Of a DNA stretch of 64,000 bases, positions 42,324 through 51,109 are shown one piece after another (the first letter of the stretch is position 1; each line of letters starts with the position of its first letter). The position numbers and the translations under genes were made by a program. The stretch comes from Flavobacterium sp. Root901 (GTDB lineage Bacteria > Bacteroidota > Bacteroidia > Flavobacteriales > Flavobacteriaceae), in assembly GCF_001429765.1 (NCBI RefSeq), contig NZ_LMJB01000009.1, positions 248,001 through 312,000 of the forward strand, in the 5' to 3' direction. A model generated the notes under the pieces. That model did not search any database. It was not told the DNA's origin and saw only the letters and a program-made list of their open reading frames with translations.

Positions 42324-43670
42324 CTAATCCACTGGATTATTTGTTTTTCCAGGAAATTTAACCTGCACTGAAAGAAGTGTCAGTGCATATACAAAAGCAG
42401 GGGCAGCAATTCGCATCGCAGCATGGTTTATAGTAAGCAGCCAAAAAATAAAAAAGGAAAAGAAATATAAGTGCTGTCTATTGTTAATGTAAGTCACCAA
42501 TGGAACGACAATTAAAATTAAAAATCCAAAAATACCAAACAAACCATGTTCACTTAACATACGGGATATTTCATTATGAGCAGCAACTGACTGCCCTAAT
42601 GCTTCTCTTCGAATATCTTTTCCCATTCCTGCACCAATTCCTAAAATTGGGTTATCAAGAAATAATTTTAAATCTGCATCAATAATAGCTTCCCTTCCTC
42701 CTAAGCGATCACTTTTATCTCTTCCTTTTGCGTCTTTATTTGCATATCTTTTTTCAATAAGTCCTCTGGTCTGAAGTGAGGTATAGCTCCAAATTCCAAC
42801 CCCAAGAAAACCCACGAGCAATAAAATTAAACCAACCTTGCTTTTTCCTTTTCTATTAGATACATAATACAATAAAAACAATAAAAAAATAATCATTGCT
42901 ACTCCTGATATAACACCTCCTCTTGAAAAAGTTGCTATTCCTCTGTAGCTCACAAATATTAATAAAGCTCCATTTAAAAACATTTCACTTTTTAATTTTG
43001 AAGATAAGACCAATTGTGAAAAGAAAATAAACATTCCGAGCCCTAAAATTGTTGAAACCTGATTGGGTCCAAATCCCCCGGAGGTTTCGAAATTAGACTG
43101 TGTTCCTGTTACAACGTCTTTTACACTCGGATTGTATAAAAATAAATAGACTACAGTTGTAATTATCGGCAAGCCCATTATCGTTATAACTTTTTGTAAA
43201 TCAGGAAACAATATTCGTCTTTTTAAGGTATAAATAGATGCAATTGCTAAACAGACAGGTCCTGACAAGTTAAACACTAAAGCTTTTCTAATATCTGTAT
43301 TTAAATTTTCACTTGCATTTGTAACTAAAACACCTGGAATTAACAACAACAAAAAGAATAAATAGATTGATGCATTTACTGAAAAGTTGCTGTAAATCAT
43401 TCCTGTCAGCATAAAAAATATGACCAGTACCTTGACATATTCGTTATTAAAATTTCCTCCAGTCATTCTTAAGAAAACCTCAACACCCACTAAATATGCA
43501 GTGACGAAAAGAACCTCATTGTTTTTATTTTTATTCTTTACAATTAATAAAAATCCTAAAACCGGTATAATAAGTCCGTAAATTTTTGATAAAAAAGGCA
43601 CCGCAAAAATCGCTAAAGCAATTACAGCATGAATGAAGACAAGGTAATTATATGATAATGTTTTTTTCAT
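42324..43670 (-). CDS. O-antigen ligase / polymerase family protein
   Basis: A 448-residue inner-membrane protein with about eleven transmembrane segments. The large periplasmic loop near residues 300-380 contains RLGGREAIIDADLKLFLDNP, ILGIGAGMGKDIR and AAHNEISRMLSEHGLFG, the pattern of the O-antigen ligase family (Wzy_C). It either polymerises repeat units (Wzy) or ligates the polymer to lipid A core (WaaL); the sequence does not distinguish. Located between the priming enzyme and a GT4 gene. Confidence 0.93.
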   Translation of the reverse strand: MKKTLSYNYLVFIHAVIALAIFAVPFLSKIYGLIIPVLGFLLIVKNKNKNNEVLFVTAYLVGVEVFLRMTGGNFNNEYVKVLVIFFMLTGMIYSNFSVNASIYLFFLLLLIPGVLVTNASENLNTDIRKALVFNLSGPVCLAIASIYTLKRRILFPDLQKVITIMGLPIITTVVYLFLYNPSVKDVVTGTQSNFETSGGFGPNQVSTILGLGMFIFFSQLVLSSKLKSEMFLNGALLIFVSYRGIATFSRGGVISGVAMIIFLLFLLYYVSNRKGKSKVGLILLLVGFLGVGIWSYTSLQTRGLIEKRYANKDAKGRDKSDRLGGREAIIDADLKLFLDNPILGIGAGMGKDIRREALGQSVAAHNEISRMLSEHGLFGIFGFLILIVVPLVTYINNRQHLYFFSFFIFWLLTINHAAMRIAAPAFVYALTLLSVQVKFPGKTNNPVD

Positions 43671-43678
43671 GACTAAAT

Positions 43679-44749
43679 TTACTTTTTATACAAAAGCATC
43701 AATTTATTAATTACTTCTTCTTCTGAATAATTTTTAAGAATTGACTGTTTTAAATTCTCAACAACTTCCTTCCTTAACAATTCATTTTCTATTATTTTTG
43801 ATAACTGAGATTTTACTTCTAATTCATTTCTGGGATCAAACAATAATCCTGAGATATCATTTTTTATAATTTCTGAACAATATCCAGCATTGGTTGAAAC
43901 AATAGCTAAACCTGCTAATCCATATTCCAGCAATGTTACAGGAAAACCTTCTTCAGTTGAAGATAAAACTCCAATCGTTCCTTGAGATAAGATATAAGAA
44001 ATATCATTTCTTTCTCCGTACAAATGTATATGATTTTCTAAAGAATTTGATTTGATAAATGTCTTTAAAGTTTCTGAATAAGTATCCAAATAATCTTTTC
44101 CTATTAAATGCAGACTCCAATCTGAATTCTTTAATCCTAATTCAAAATATGATTTTAAGATAAGCATATGATTTTTAGGATTTTTTAAATTTGCTAAAAA
44201 AACAATTCTTTTTCCATCTCTTCCCTTTAATTGAGTAATTTGTTTCTGATTATTCTTTTGTGTTGTAAAATTAGGCACAAAACTAACCCTTTTACAAAGC
44301 ATATTTTTTTCATTCCATTCCTTCAATTGATGACTGACTACAAAAATTGAATGAAAAAATAGAGATAAAAAAATTAAGGTTTTATTTTTAAATCGGGATT
44401 CCCGTATCCTGCTTCCATAATGATCATGCCAAAATATCTTAATTGCTGGCAAAGTCAATTTTACCAAAACTGCAATAAAAAAAGACGAGCTGTGCGCATG
44501 AATAATATCAATCTTATTACTTACTAAATATTTTCGAAGCTTGAATATGCTTTTAAAATCAACAGTCTTTTTTTTATCTAAAAACAAATAGGAAACATTA
44601 CTATTTATCTGCGTAAGTAATTGACCTTCTTTTCTCGTAGCTATTAAACCTGAAAATTTTATTTTTTCAGACAAAGCATTTGAATAATTCACCGCCATTC
44701 TTTCAGCTCCTCCGGCTTCTAAAGAATCTATGATCTGTACAATTCTCAT
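43679..44749 (-). CDS. Glycosyltransferase family 4 protein
   Basis: A 356-residue GT-B enzyme. The N-terminus has RIVQIIDSLEAGGAERMAVN (glycine-rich loop), the centre IVFLANLKNPKNHMLILKSY, and the C-terminal EX7E region STEEGFPVTLLEYGLAGLAI. It adds a sugar to the lipid-linked repeat unit on the cytoplasmic side of the inner membrane. Sugar donor not readable. It overlaps the preceding gene by 4 bases (44746-44749), indicating translational coupling. Confidence 0.92.
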   Translation of the reverse strand: MRIVQIIDSLEAGGAERMAVNYSNALSEKIKFSGLIATRKEGQLLTQINSNVSYLFLDKKKTVDFKSIFKLRKYLVSNKIDIIHAHSSSFFIAVLVKLTLPAIKIFWHDHYGSRIRESRFKNKTLIFLSLFFHSIFVVSHQLKEWNEKNMLCKRVSFVPNFTTQKNNQKQITQLKGRDGKRIVFLANLKNPKNHMLILKSYFELGLKNSDWSLHLIGKDYLDTYSETLKTFIKSNSLENHIHLYGERNDISYILSQGTIGVLSSTEEGFPVTLLEYGLAGLAIVSTNAGYCSEIIKNDISGLLFDPRNELEVKSQLSKIIENELLRKEVVENLKQSILKNYSEEEVINKLMLLYKK

Positions 44750-45864
44750 TTCGAAACCAATTTTTCAATTTCATTTTCAAAAACTTCTATAGTATAGTTT
44801 TGAGACCATTGAGCTGCTAATTCGGATAGATTTTTATAAGTAATTTGATCTAAAAGCAAATTTTCAATTTGAATAACATCTTTTTTTAAATTCATTTCCA
44901 ATATGATTCCTCTTTTTTGATCATTAAGCATATATGGTACACATGAAACATTTGTTGCCAAAGGAACACAGCCCCAAAACATTCCCTCTGCGATAGCTTT
45001 TGGCCATCCTTCACTTCGTGATGGTAAAATAACGAAATGACTTTTTTTATAAGCTTTTTTTAATACATCCTTATTTTGATTCCCTTGCAAAAAAACACAG
45101 TCCTGAAGTTCATTTTTCTGAATATATTTTTCCAGATTAACTCTTTCAGGCCCTTCTCCAAATAAGTTAAGCATAACTTTATACCCTTTTTTAGCTAAGA
45201 TATCAACTAATTTTAAAGCATACATAGGATTTTTACCTGCAGTTAAACTTCCAACAAAAACAAACTCAATTCCCAGATTTAAGTTGTTTTTTTCAATTGC
45301 TTCTTTTTCATAAACTGAATATGTAGCTGTAAAAAAAGGTTTCACATTTTTAGACTGATTTTCCCATTCTCCATAAACCAAAACCTGCATATTCTGGGTT
45401 AAGAATGTATTATTTAAAATACGTTTTTGCAGTTTATATGTCCACGGCTGTTTGCTTTTTGGATCCCAATTTCCGGCATATTTTGCAGTTTTTATTTTAT
45501 TTGGAAAGCAAATCTGAACAAAACAGCCAATTAAACCCATGTTTCCGGGACAGCGTAAGTGAATATGATCTGCATTTTTCATGGCTTTAAAAGTCTTCCA
45601 AATTATCAAAGGCAAGTTGAATGCGCTTTTTAAAATACGCATTGGTGTATTAAATGCTAAAGCGGGTATTTTGTGAAAACTTATTTTAGAATGCTCGTAA
45701 GCCAAATCAATATTACTTGACTGTCCTTTACTAAAAGGAGCCACAATAGTAACCTCATCAACATATTTAAACCAGATATTCATTTCTCTAACATATGGAC
45801 CATAGGCCAATAAGTTAGATTGCCCTTGATAGTGTTCAACGTGAGTGATAATGGTAAAGTTCAT
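44746..45864 (-). CDS. Glycosyltransferase family 4 protein
   Basis: A 372-residue GT-B enzyme. Visible are HLRCPGNMGLIGCFVQICFP, EFVFVGSLTAGKNPMYALKL and the EX7E region PSRSEGWPKAIAEGMFWGCV. It builds part of the same repeat unit. Its 3' end overlaps the next gene by 4 bases. 58 bases separate it from the gene upstream, without a recognisable promoter. Confidence 0.92.
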   Translation of the reverse strand: MNFTIITHVEHYQGQSNLLAYGPYVREMNIWFKYVDEVTIVAPFSKGQSSNIDLAYEHSKISFHKIPALAFNTPMRILKSAFNLPLIIWKTFKAMKNADHIHLRCPGNMGLIGCFVQICFPNKIKTAKYAGNWDPKSKQPWTYKLQKRILNNTFLTQNMQVLVYGEWENQSKNVKPFFTATYSVYEKEAIEKNNLNLGIEFVFVGSLTAGKNPMYALKLVDILAKKGYKVMLNLFGEGPERVNLEKYIQKNELQDCVFLQGNQNKDVLKKAYKKSHFVILPSRSEGWPKAIAEGMFWGCVPLATNVSCVPYMLNDQKRGIILEMNLKKDVIQIENLLLDQITYKNLSELAAQWSQNYTIEVFENEIEKLVSK

Positions 45865-45922
45865 TAATTTGGGAGTAAGTTCTTTTTAAATTAGTCTTTC
45901 GGCTTTAAATTACGTTTGGATT

Positions 45923-47023
45923 TTAATTTTCGATTATTTTTTTGATTTTAGCACAATAACTATCTGTTCCAAATTTTTGCAAATATGTTTTTCTGGCCTC
46001 TGTTCCCATAAAATCACAATTTTTGTGATTATTTTCTACTTTTTCAAACAACGAAATCATTTCTTCTAAAGTTGGATTAAACTTAAAACATTCAACCTCA
46101 TCTGTTAGTTCTCTGGTCAATCCTGTTCCGTTTGAAATTAATAATGGGGTTTGATTCATCATTGATTCTAAACCAACTGTTGGCAGGTTATCAAATTTTG
46201 ATGGTATAATGGTATAATGGCTTTTATTTAAATATTGATCAATTTCATTGTAAGGTAATGCTCCATGAAAATTAATATGATTATGAGAATTACTTAATTC
46301 TAATATCTGATCATGTTGACTTCCGTTTCCAGCAATATTTAAAAGAATTTTCGATGTTGGAAACTTGTTTTTATAGGCTAAAAAAGCATCGATTAATTCA
46401 ACAACTCCTTTTGAAGGTTCTAAACGGCCTAAATAAGAAATTACAATGAAATCTAAATCTACAGTAATTTTCTCAGTAAATCTATCTTTCATTGGGTTAA
46501 GAACTTTTATGCTATTCTGACAATGGAAATATTTTTCTAAATCTTCTTTAGCTAAATCTGAAGGGCAGATAACTAAATCTGTAAACCAGCGATAAAGCAA
46601 TTGTTTTCTATACTTTTTAAAATTTCTTTTAAATGAAGAACTCGAAACATCTTCCTTAATCTGGCTTGATAATGTATGATAGTACGGAAATGTCTTAACC
46701 TTTCCAAGAGAAAGGATTTTTGAAACTACGATTGTGATATTAACATTTACAAAATGGCTTATTACAATACTTGGTTTGTATTTTAGATAAATTTTGGCAA
46801 ACCAAAATGCATCAGAAATCTTTACAGGTCTTTTATCTGTTGGCCATGAATAAACTAACAGTTCTCCGTTTTCAGTATTTTCTTTGAAAGGGTTATTAAA
46901 AAAAGGCCGATGAGAAATAAATACAACTCTATTTCCATGATTGGCCAAATTCTGAGCCAGATAATAGCTCATATAAGCAAATGAGCCGGCTGTATAATTA
47001 TGTGCAATTAAAATTGTCTTCAT
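45923..47023 (-). CDS. Glycosyltransferase family 4 protein
   Basis: A 366-residue GT-B enzyme with MKTILIAHNYTAGSFAYMSY at the N-terminus, FIVISYLGRLEPSKGVVELI at the start of the second Rossmann domain, and the acceptor/donor region PSKFDNLPTVGLESMMNQTP. The first Glu of EX7E is replaced by Asp-Asn here (KFDNLPTVGLE), a common variation. Ten bases separate it from the next upstream GT. Confidence 0.92.
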   Translation of the reverse strand: MKTILIAHNYTAGSFAYMSYYLAQNLANHGNRVVFISHRPFFNNPFKENTENGELLVYSWPTDKRPVKISDAFWFAKIYLKYKPSIVISHFVNVNITIVVSKILSLGKVKTFPYYHTLSSQIKEDVSSSSFKRNFKKYRKQLLYRWFTDLVICPSDLAKEDLEKYFHCQNSIKVLNPMKDRFTEKITVDLDFIVISYLGRLEPSKGVVELIDAFLAYKNKFPTSKILLNIAGNGSQHDQILELSNSHNHINFHGALPYNEIDQYLNKSHYTIIPSKFDNLPTVGLESMMNQTPLLISNGTGLTRELTDEVECFKFNPTLEEMISLFEKVENNHKNCDFMGTEARKTYLQKFGTDSYCAKIKKIIEN

Positions 47024-47032
47024 CCTTTTACA

Positions 47033-48178
47033 TCAAAAAATTACATTTTTATAAAAATCAATATTTTGACGAAGAATATTTTCAAGTCCGTATTTTGTAA
47101 TTACGTACTTTCTGGCTTTTTTTCCCATTTCTTTTGCTTGTTCTTTGTTGGATAAAAACCAAATAATTTTTTCAGCAATATCTACTGGATTATATGGATC
47201 ACATAATAAACCTGTTTTATAGTTTTCAATTGTTTCAGGCCCCGGCCCCAGTTTTGTAAAAACAACTGCTTTTTCCATCGCCATTGCTTCAGGTGCTACC
47301 AACCCTTGAGTTTCCATATGAGAGGGAAATACACATAATGAAGCTTCAGAATAAACCTGGGGAATATCAGAATAAGGCACAGCTCCGTGAAAATTAATAT
47401 CCTGAGATGCATTTCCCAGTTTTATCAATTCTTTATCTTTTAACATCTTCATATAAGAAGTACCATTGGGAAAAAACCAATCCCTTCCATAGACTTCTAA
47501 AGTAACGTTTGGAAATTCTTTTTTAACTAACGGAAAAGCCTGAATTAATTGACGAATCCCTTTTTTTTCACAAACCGTTCCGGCAAAAACAATTTTATTA
47601 TCAGAATCGTTTGTAATTATTGGTTTAAAAAAATCTGTATCAATAGGATTACTTATATAAGCTATTGGTTTATTGTGATAACTTAGATATTTTTCAGTAT
47701 GCTGTTTTACATATTCAGAAACTGCAATAAAAGCATCAGCTTTTTTAAAAGATCTTTTTTCCTGAAATCCTTTCCATTTATTGATTTTCCTGTTTTCGCT
47801 TTCAGCAAAAAAATGGTGACCTCCATGTAAACGGATAATGTACTTGATGTTTTTTATTTTAGATAAGAAGGCGAGACCAAGCTCAGAAGATTCAATAATC
47901 TGTATTGGACTATTTTTATGAATCTCTCTGATTTTTTTATCAACTGTCTTCGAATTAAAATACCAAGAAAGTCCTTTTACTTTGCTTTTTTTTAATCTGT
48001 AAACCTTTATTCCTTCGACAATTTCAGATTCATTAGTTGGAGAATAATTAATTCCGATGACTGATATTTGAAAACCTTTTTTAACCAGTGAAACTGCCAA
48101 TGTCTTAACAAAGCTGCCAATTCCTCCATGTGGAAAACCTTCTTTTGGAAATTCATTGGTTATGAAACAAATGTGCAT
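47033..48178 (-). CDS. Glycosyltransferase family 4 protein
   Basis: A 381-residue GT-B enzyme. MHICFITNEFPKEGFPHGGI, then GSFVKTLAVSLVKKGFQI, is the typical donor of the glycine-rich loop; KIVFAGTVCEKKGIRQLIQA and the EX7E region PSHMETQGLVAPEAMAMEKA follow. It abuts the acetyltransferase gene directly (stop at 48179 neighbours the start at 48178). Confidence 0.93.
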   Translation of the reverse strand: MHICFITNEFPKEGFPHGGIGSFVKTLAVSLVKKGFQISVIGINYSPTNESEIVEGIKVYRLKKSKVKGLSWYFNSKTVDKKIREIHKNSPIQIIESSELGLAFLSKIKNIKYIIRLHGGHHFFAESENRKINKWKGFQEKRSFKKADAFIAVSEYVKQHTEKYLSYHNKPIAYISNPIDTDFFKPIITNDSDNKIVFAGTVCEKKGIRQLIQAFPLVKKEFPNVTLEVYGRDWFFPNGTSYMKMLKDKELIKLGNASQDINFHGAVPYSDIPQVYSEASLCVFPSHMETQGLVAPEAMAMEKAVVFTKLGPGPETIENYKTGLLCDPYNPVDIAEKIIWFLSNKEQAKEMGKKARKYVITKYGLENILRQNIDFYKNVIF

Positions 48179-48829
48179 TTATATATGTTTTTTAATAAAA
48201 CTATCTATTGACAAATAGAAATCATTTATGTTTTCTTTGATTTTTTCATCAGACCAATCCCACCAGCTAATTTTATTCAAAGCATCTATAGTTTCCTGAT
48301 TATGTTTGAATTTGATAACTTTTGCCGGAATCCCTCCTGCAATTGCATAATCTGGAATATCATCAGATACAACTGCACCAGCCAAAATAGAAACTCCGTT
48401 TCCAATTTTAACATTGGGCAAAATTGTAGCATTCATTCCAATCCAAACATCATTTCCTACTATTATATCAGATTTATTTGGTTTCAATTTTTTATTTAAA
48501 TCGGCAGCTTTATAAGTCATACTATTAATTATTATTTCATCATTTTTTTCTAAAATTTCATGAAATAAAGGAAATGATGTAATTTCACTCTCAGTATGAA
48601 AGCCTGAATCACAAATGAAGTTTACATCATTTGCAATGGAACAATATTTACCTATTTTGAGACTTGAATCATTATACCATTTCCATACAAAAGCACCGTT
48701 ATCATATGTTTTATCTCCAATAACTGCCCATTTTGCATCTTTTAAATAAACACTATTTCTGCCCTTTAAATAATTGTAGAAATTAATTCCTAAAATACTC
48801 CAAAGCAATTTTCTTATATAAAGAATCAT
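48179..48829 (-). CDS. CatB-related O-acetyltransferase
   Basis: A left-handed beta-helix acetyltransferase of 216 residues. Hexapeptide repeats cover about residues 50-175 (LKIGKYCSIANDV, IIVGNDVWIGMNATILPNVK, IGNGVSILAGAVVSDDIPDY), and the xenobiotic-acetyltransferase-type ending AIAGGIPAKVIKFKHNQETI with WWDWSDEKI is clear. It likely O-acetylates a sugar of the repeat unit with acetyl-CoA in the cytoplasm. The start overlaps the upstream gene by 4 bases. Confidence 0.93.
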   Translation of the reverse strand: MILYIRKLLWSILGINFYNYLKGRNSVYLKDAKWAVIGDKTYDNGAFVWKWYNDSSLKIGKYCSIANDVNFICDSGFHTESEITSFPLFHEILEKNDEIIINSMTYKAADLNKKLKPNKSDIIVGNDVWIGMNATILPNVKIGNGVSILAGAVVSDDIPDYAIAGGIPAKVIKFKHNQETIDALNKISWWDWSDEKIKENINDFYLSIDSFIKKHI

Positions 48830-50220
48830 ACGTTTCTATTTTTTATAAGATTAGAAATATTAATTGAAGCGCTATTATTCTTTTCTTCAACTACAATATT
48901 ATACCACTCCTTTAAATTGCTTATAGAATTCCACTCTTTTTTGTAAATAATTTTATCTATAATTTCCTCTTTATTATTGAGCCAAATTACGGCATCATCA
49001 TTTGGCATACTTTTAAAATGCTGAAATTGATAGATCGTTTTTACTGACCAGCGTTTATCATTTTGATTTTGCTGATCATAGTTAATGAAAACACATGGCT
49101 TATTAAACTTTCCAAAATCAAAAGCCATTGTTGAACCAACATTTACAACTATATCAGAATAGAATGCAGTACTCACTAATAACTTTACATCTTTAAAAGT
49201 TGGATAAACGGTGTTCCATTCTTTTGATTTACTAAAATACCATACGGGCGGAGCTTCTTTAATTAAATCTTTATATTGTTTTACAACTTTATCAAATCTT
49301 CCCGAAAAATCGACCGGACATCTTCGCAGTAAAATTTGATATTCGTTCTGTAGATTCGCTTTGATAATTTCTTCGGCTATATCTTTCAAATAATCCGGAT
49401 CATCCGGAGAAGTTTTGATATCGTCACCAGAAAAACATATAATTTTTTTATTCAAATCCAGATCATATTCCCTATAAAAAGATTTCTTATCAATTAAATT
49501 TTTCGGATCATCATAAAATTCAAATTGTGGAGTTCCAGTAACATGAATATCATCTGATAAAATTTCGGGATAATATTGCTTCAATTCATTTTTCATATAA
49601 CCGGACCATACCAAATAGTTATCTGCACGGAGTGCCAATCGGGCTTTTGGTAAATTATCCCAGGAGTAAATCACAGTGCTTGTTTTAATTCCCAAATCAC
49701 TTGCTGCGGCAAAAACCGGAGCTGCATTCAAAGCTCTTTGGTGTGAACAAAAAACATGATCAATTTGCTGCTGTTTCAGAATAGTTTTTACTTCATCGTA
49801 AAACGAATTTTGACGAATTGCTTTCTGATACATTCTTTCAAGTTTTAAAATACTTGAATAGTCTTTAAAAAAGGCCGATAACAATTCTATCGTTTTATAG
49901 AATATCTTTTTTGAAAATCCTTTCTGTTTCCAGTTCCAGTTAGTTAATAAAGTTGGATTATTAACTTTAGAATTATTGTAATGCAATCTTGAAAGACAAA
50001 TTAATTCTCTCAAAAACTTTTCCTTAACAGACTCTTTATAAGATGGAATTGAGATTTCTTCATTAATTGCAGTATTTTCTTTGATTGCTTCTATAGTTTC
50101 GCGGTCGAAATTATGAAACAGAATTATGTCTTTATTTAAATTATTAAAAACATTAGAATAAAGATAATTTCTTATTCCAACACCATCAGGAAAAAGCAGT
50201 ACTATTTTATTTTTATCCAT
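48826..50220 (-). CDS. Unrecognised polysaccharide-locus protein, possible GT-B transferase
   Basis: A 464-residue soluble protein without signal peptide or membrane segments. I do not recognise a named family. It begins like a GT-B N-domain (KIVLLFPDGVGIRNYLYSNV), has a helical insertion (about 90-150), and then SHQRALNAAPVFAAASDLGI, TSTVIYSWDNLPKARLALRA, DNYLVWSGYMKNELKQYYPE and DDIHVTGTPQFEFYDDP. The last blocks resemble the hinge of CDP-glycerol-phosphotransferase-like and surface-carbohydrate proteins. A STAFYSDIVVNVGSTMAFDF block would be the donor region. It probably adds a sugar or polyol phosphate, an inference from fold and place. Confidence 0.7.
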   Translation of the reverse strand: MDKNKIVLLFPDGVGIRNYLYSNVFNNLNKDIILFHNFDRETIEAIKENTAINEEISIPSYKESVKEKFLRELICLSRLHYNNSKVNNPTLLTNWNWKQKGFSKKIFYKTIELLSAFFKDYSSILKLERMYQKAIRQNSFYDEVKTILKQQQIDHVFCSHQRALNAAPVFAAASDLGIKTSTVIYSWDNLPKARLALRADNYLVWSGYMKNELKQYYPEILSDDIHVTGTPQFEFYDDPKNLIDKKSFYREYDLDLNKKIICFSGDDIKTSPDDPDYLKDIAEEIIKANLQNEYQILLRRCPVDFSGRFDKVVKQYKDLIKEAPPVWYFSKSKEWNTVYPTFKDVKLLVSTAFYSDIVVNVGSTMAFDFGKFNKPCVFINYDQQNQNDKRWSVKTIYQFQHFKSMPNDDAVIWLNNKEEIIDKIIYKKEWNSISNLKEWYNIVVEEKNNSASINISNLIKNRNV

Positions 50221-50227
50221 TGAAAAA

Positions 50228-51109
50228 CTATTCTAAAAAAAAATCTTTTAAAATTTTTGCCGTAAATATTTTTGCTCCTTTATCATTCATGTGTCCGCAA
50301 GAAGAAAAATATTTATTTTCAATTACAACATTTTCATAATTATGAATTTCCGGATATGCTTTTTTTACTTTATCAAAATAATTCAATCCTTTTGTGTTTT
50401 CACACATTGGTGTCATTAATGCGATAAAATTAATGTTATTGGCTTTACAAAGATTTTTAATTTCTTCGTAATATTTATTGTGCTTTAATGGATTTAAATT
50501 CACAATATTATTTTTCATATTAGCATTTTTGTGCTTTCCTAATGGATAATATCCTAAGTTATCTAATGTATTCGTTTTTTCCTTTTTTAGAACCTTAACT
50601 ACTTCTCTAAATCCTATTTTTCCATCATATTTAATATATCTGTAAAATGGGATATAATAAAGCTCATTAAAATCTGTTTCATTTAAAAAATGATTTTTAA
50701 TAACCTCTGAGTTATGGATATATGGCAGAAATTTAGCAGAAATTCCCTCCGCCTGATGTTCATTTGAAAGATTTAAATCGGCTTCTAGAATAATATTTTT
50801 GATTTGGTATTTTCGTTCGATCATTAATTTCAACATCAAAGAAGCTTCAAATAAATGTCCGCCGCTCATTCCGTAATTGAATGCTTTTAATCCTTTGTCT
50901 TCAAACATTTTTGCCACAAAATGATTATTTGCTCTTGAAGATCCTAAAAAAACAACATCGTATTTCTGGGCTTGTGAATTAAAAACTTTTTCGATTTTCC
51001 CTCTGTCATTGGAATGCATGAAAATATAGGTATACAACCCATCTAATAGAAATGCTATTAAGATTGTTATGACACTAATTTTAGCGATATAAATTAAAAA
51101 CTTCTTCAT
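50228..51109 (-). CDS. SGNH-hydrolase-like membrane protein, partner of the MBOAT acyltransferase
   Basis: A 293-residue protein with one N-terminal transmembrane helix (about 7-30) and a periplasmic SGNH-like domain: block I VVFLGSSRANNHF, block II-like FNYGMSGGHLFEA, and a C-terminal SSCGHMNDKGAKIFTAKI that would carry the catalytic His. This topology is that of DltD, AlgJ/AlgX and PatB partners of MBOAT proteins. It overlaps the MBOAT gene by one base, so they are translated together. It likely transfers the acyl group to the glycan in the periplasm. Confidence 0.8.
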   Translation of the reverse strand: MKKFLIYIAKISVITILIAFLLDGLYTYIFMHSNDRGKIEKVFNSQAQKYDVVFLGSSRANNHFVAKMFEDKGLKAFNYGMSGGHLFEASLMLKLMIERKYQIKNIILEADLNLSNEHQAEGISAKFLPYIHNSEVIKNHFLNETDFNELYYIPFYRYIKYDGKIGFREVVKVLKKEKTNTLDNLGYYPLGKHKNANMKNNIVNLNPLKHNKYYEEIKNLCKANNINFIALMTPMCENTKGLNYFDKVKKAYPEIHNYENVVIENKYFSSCGHMNDKGAKIFTAKILKDFFLE

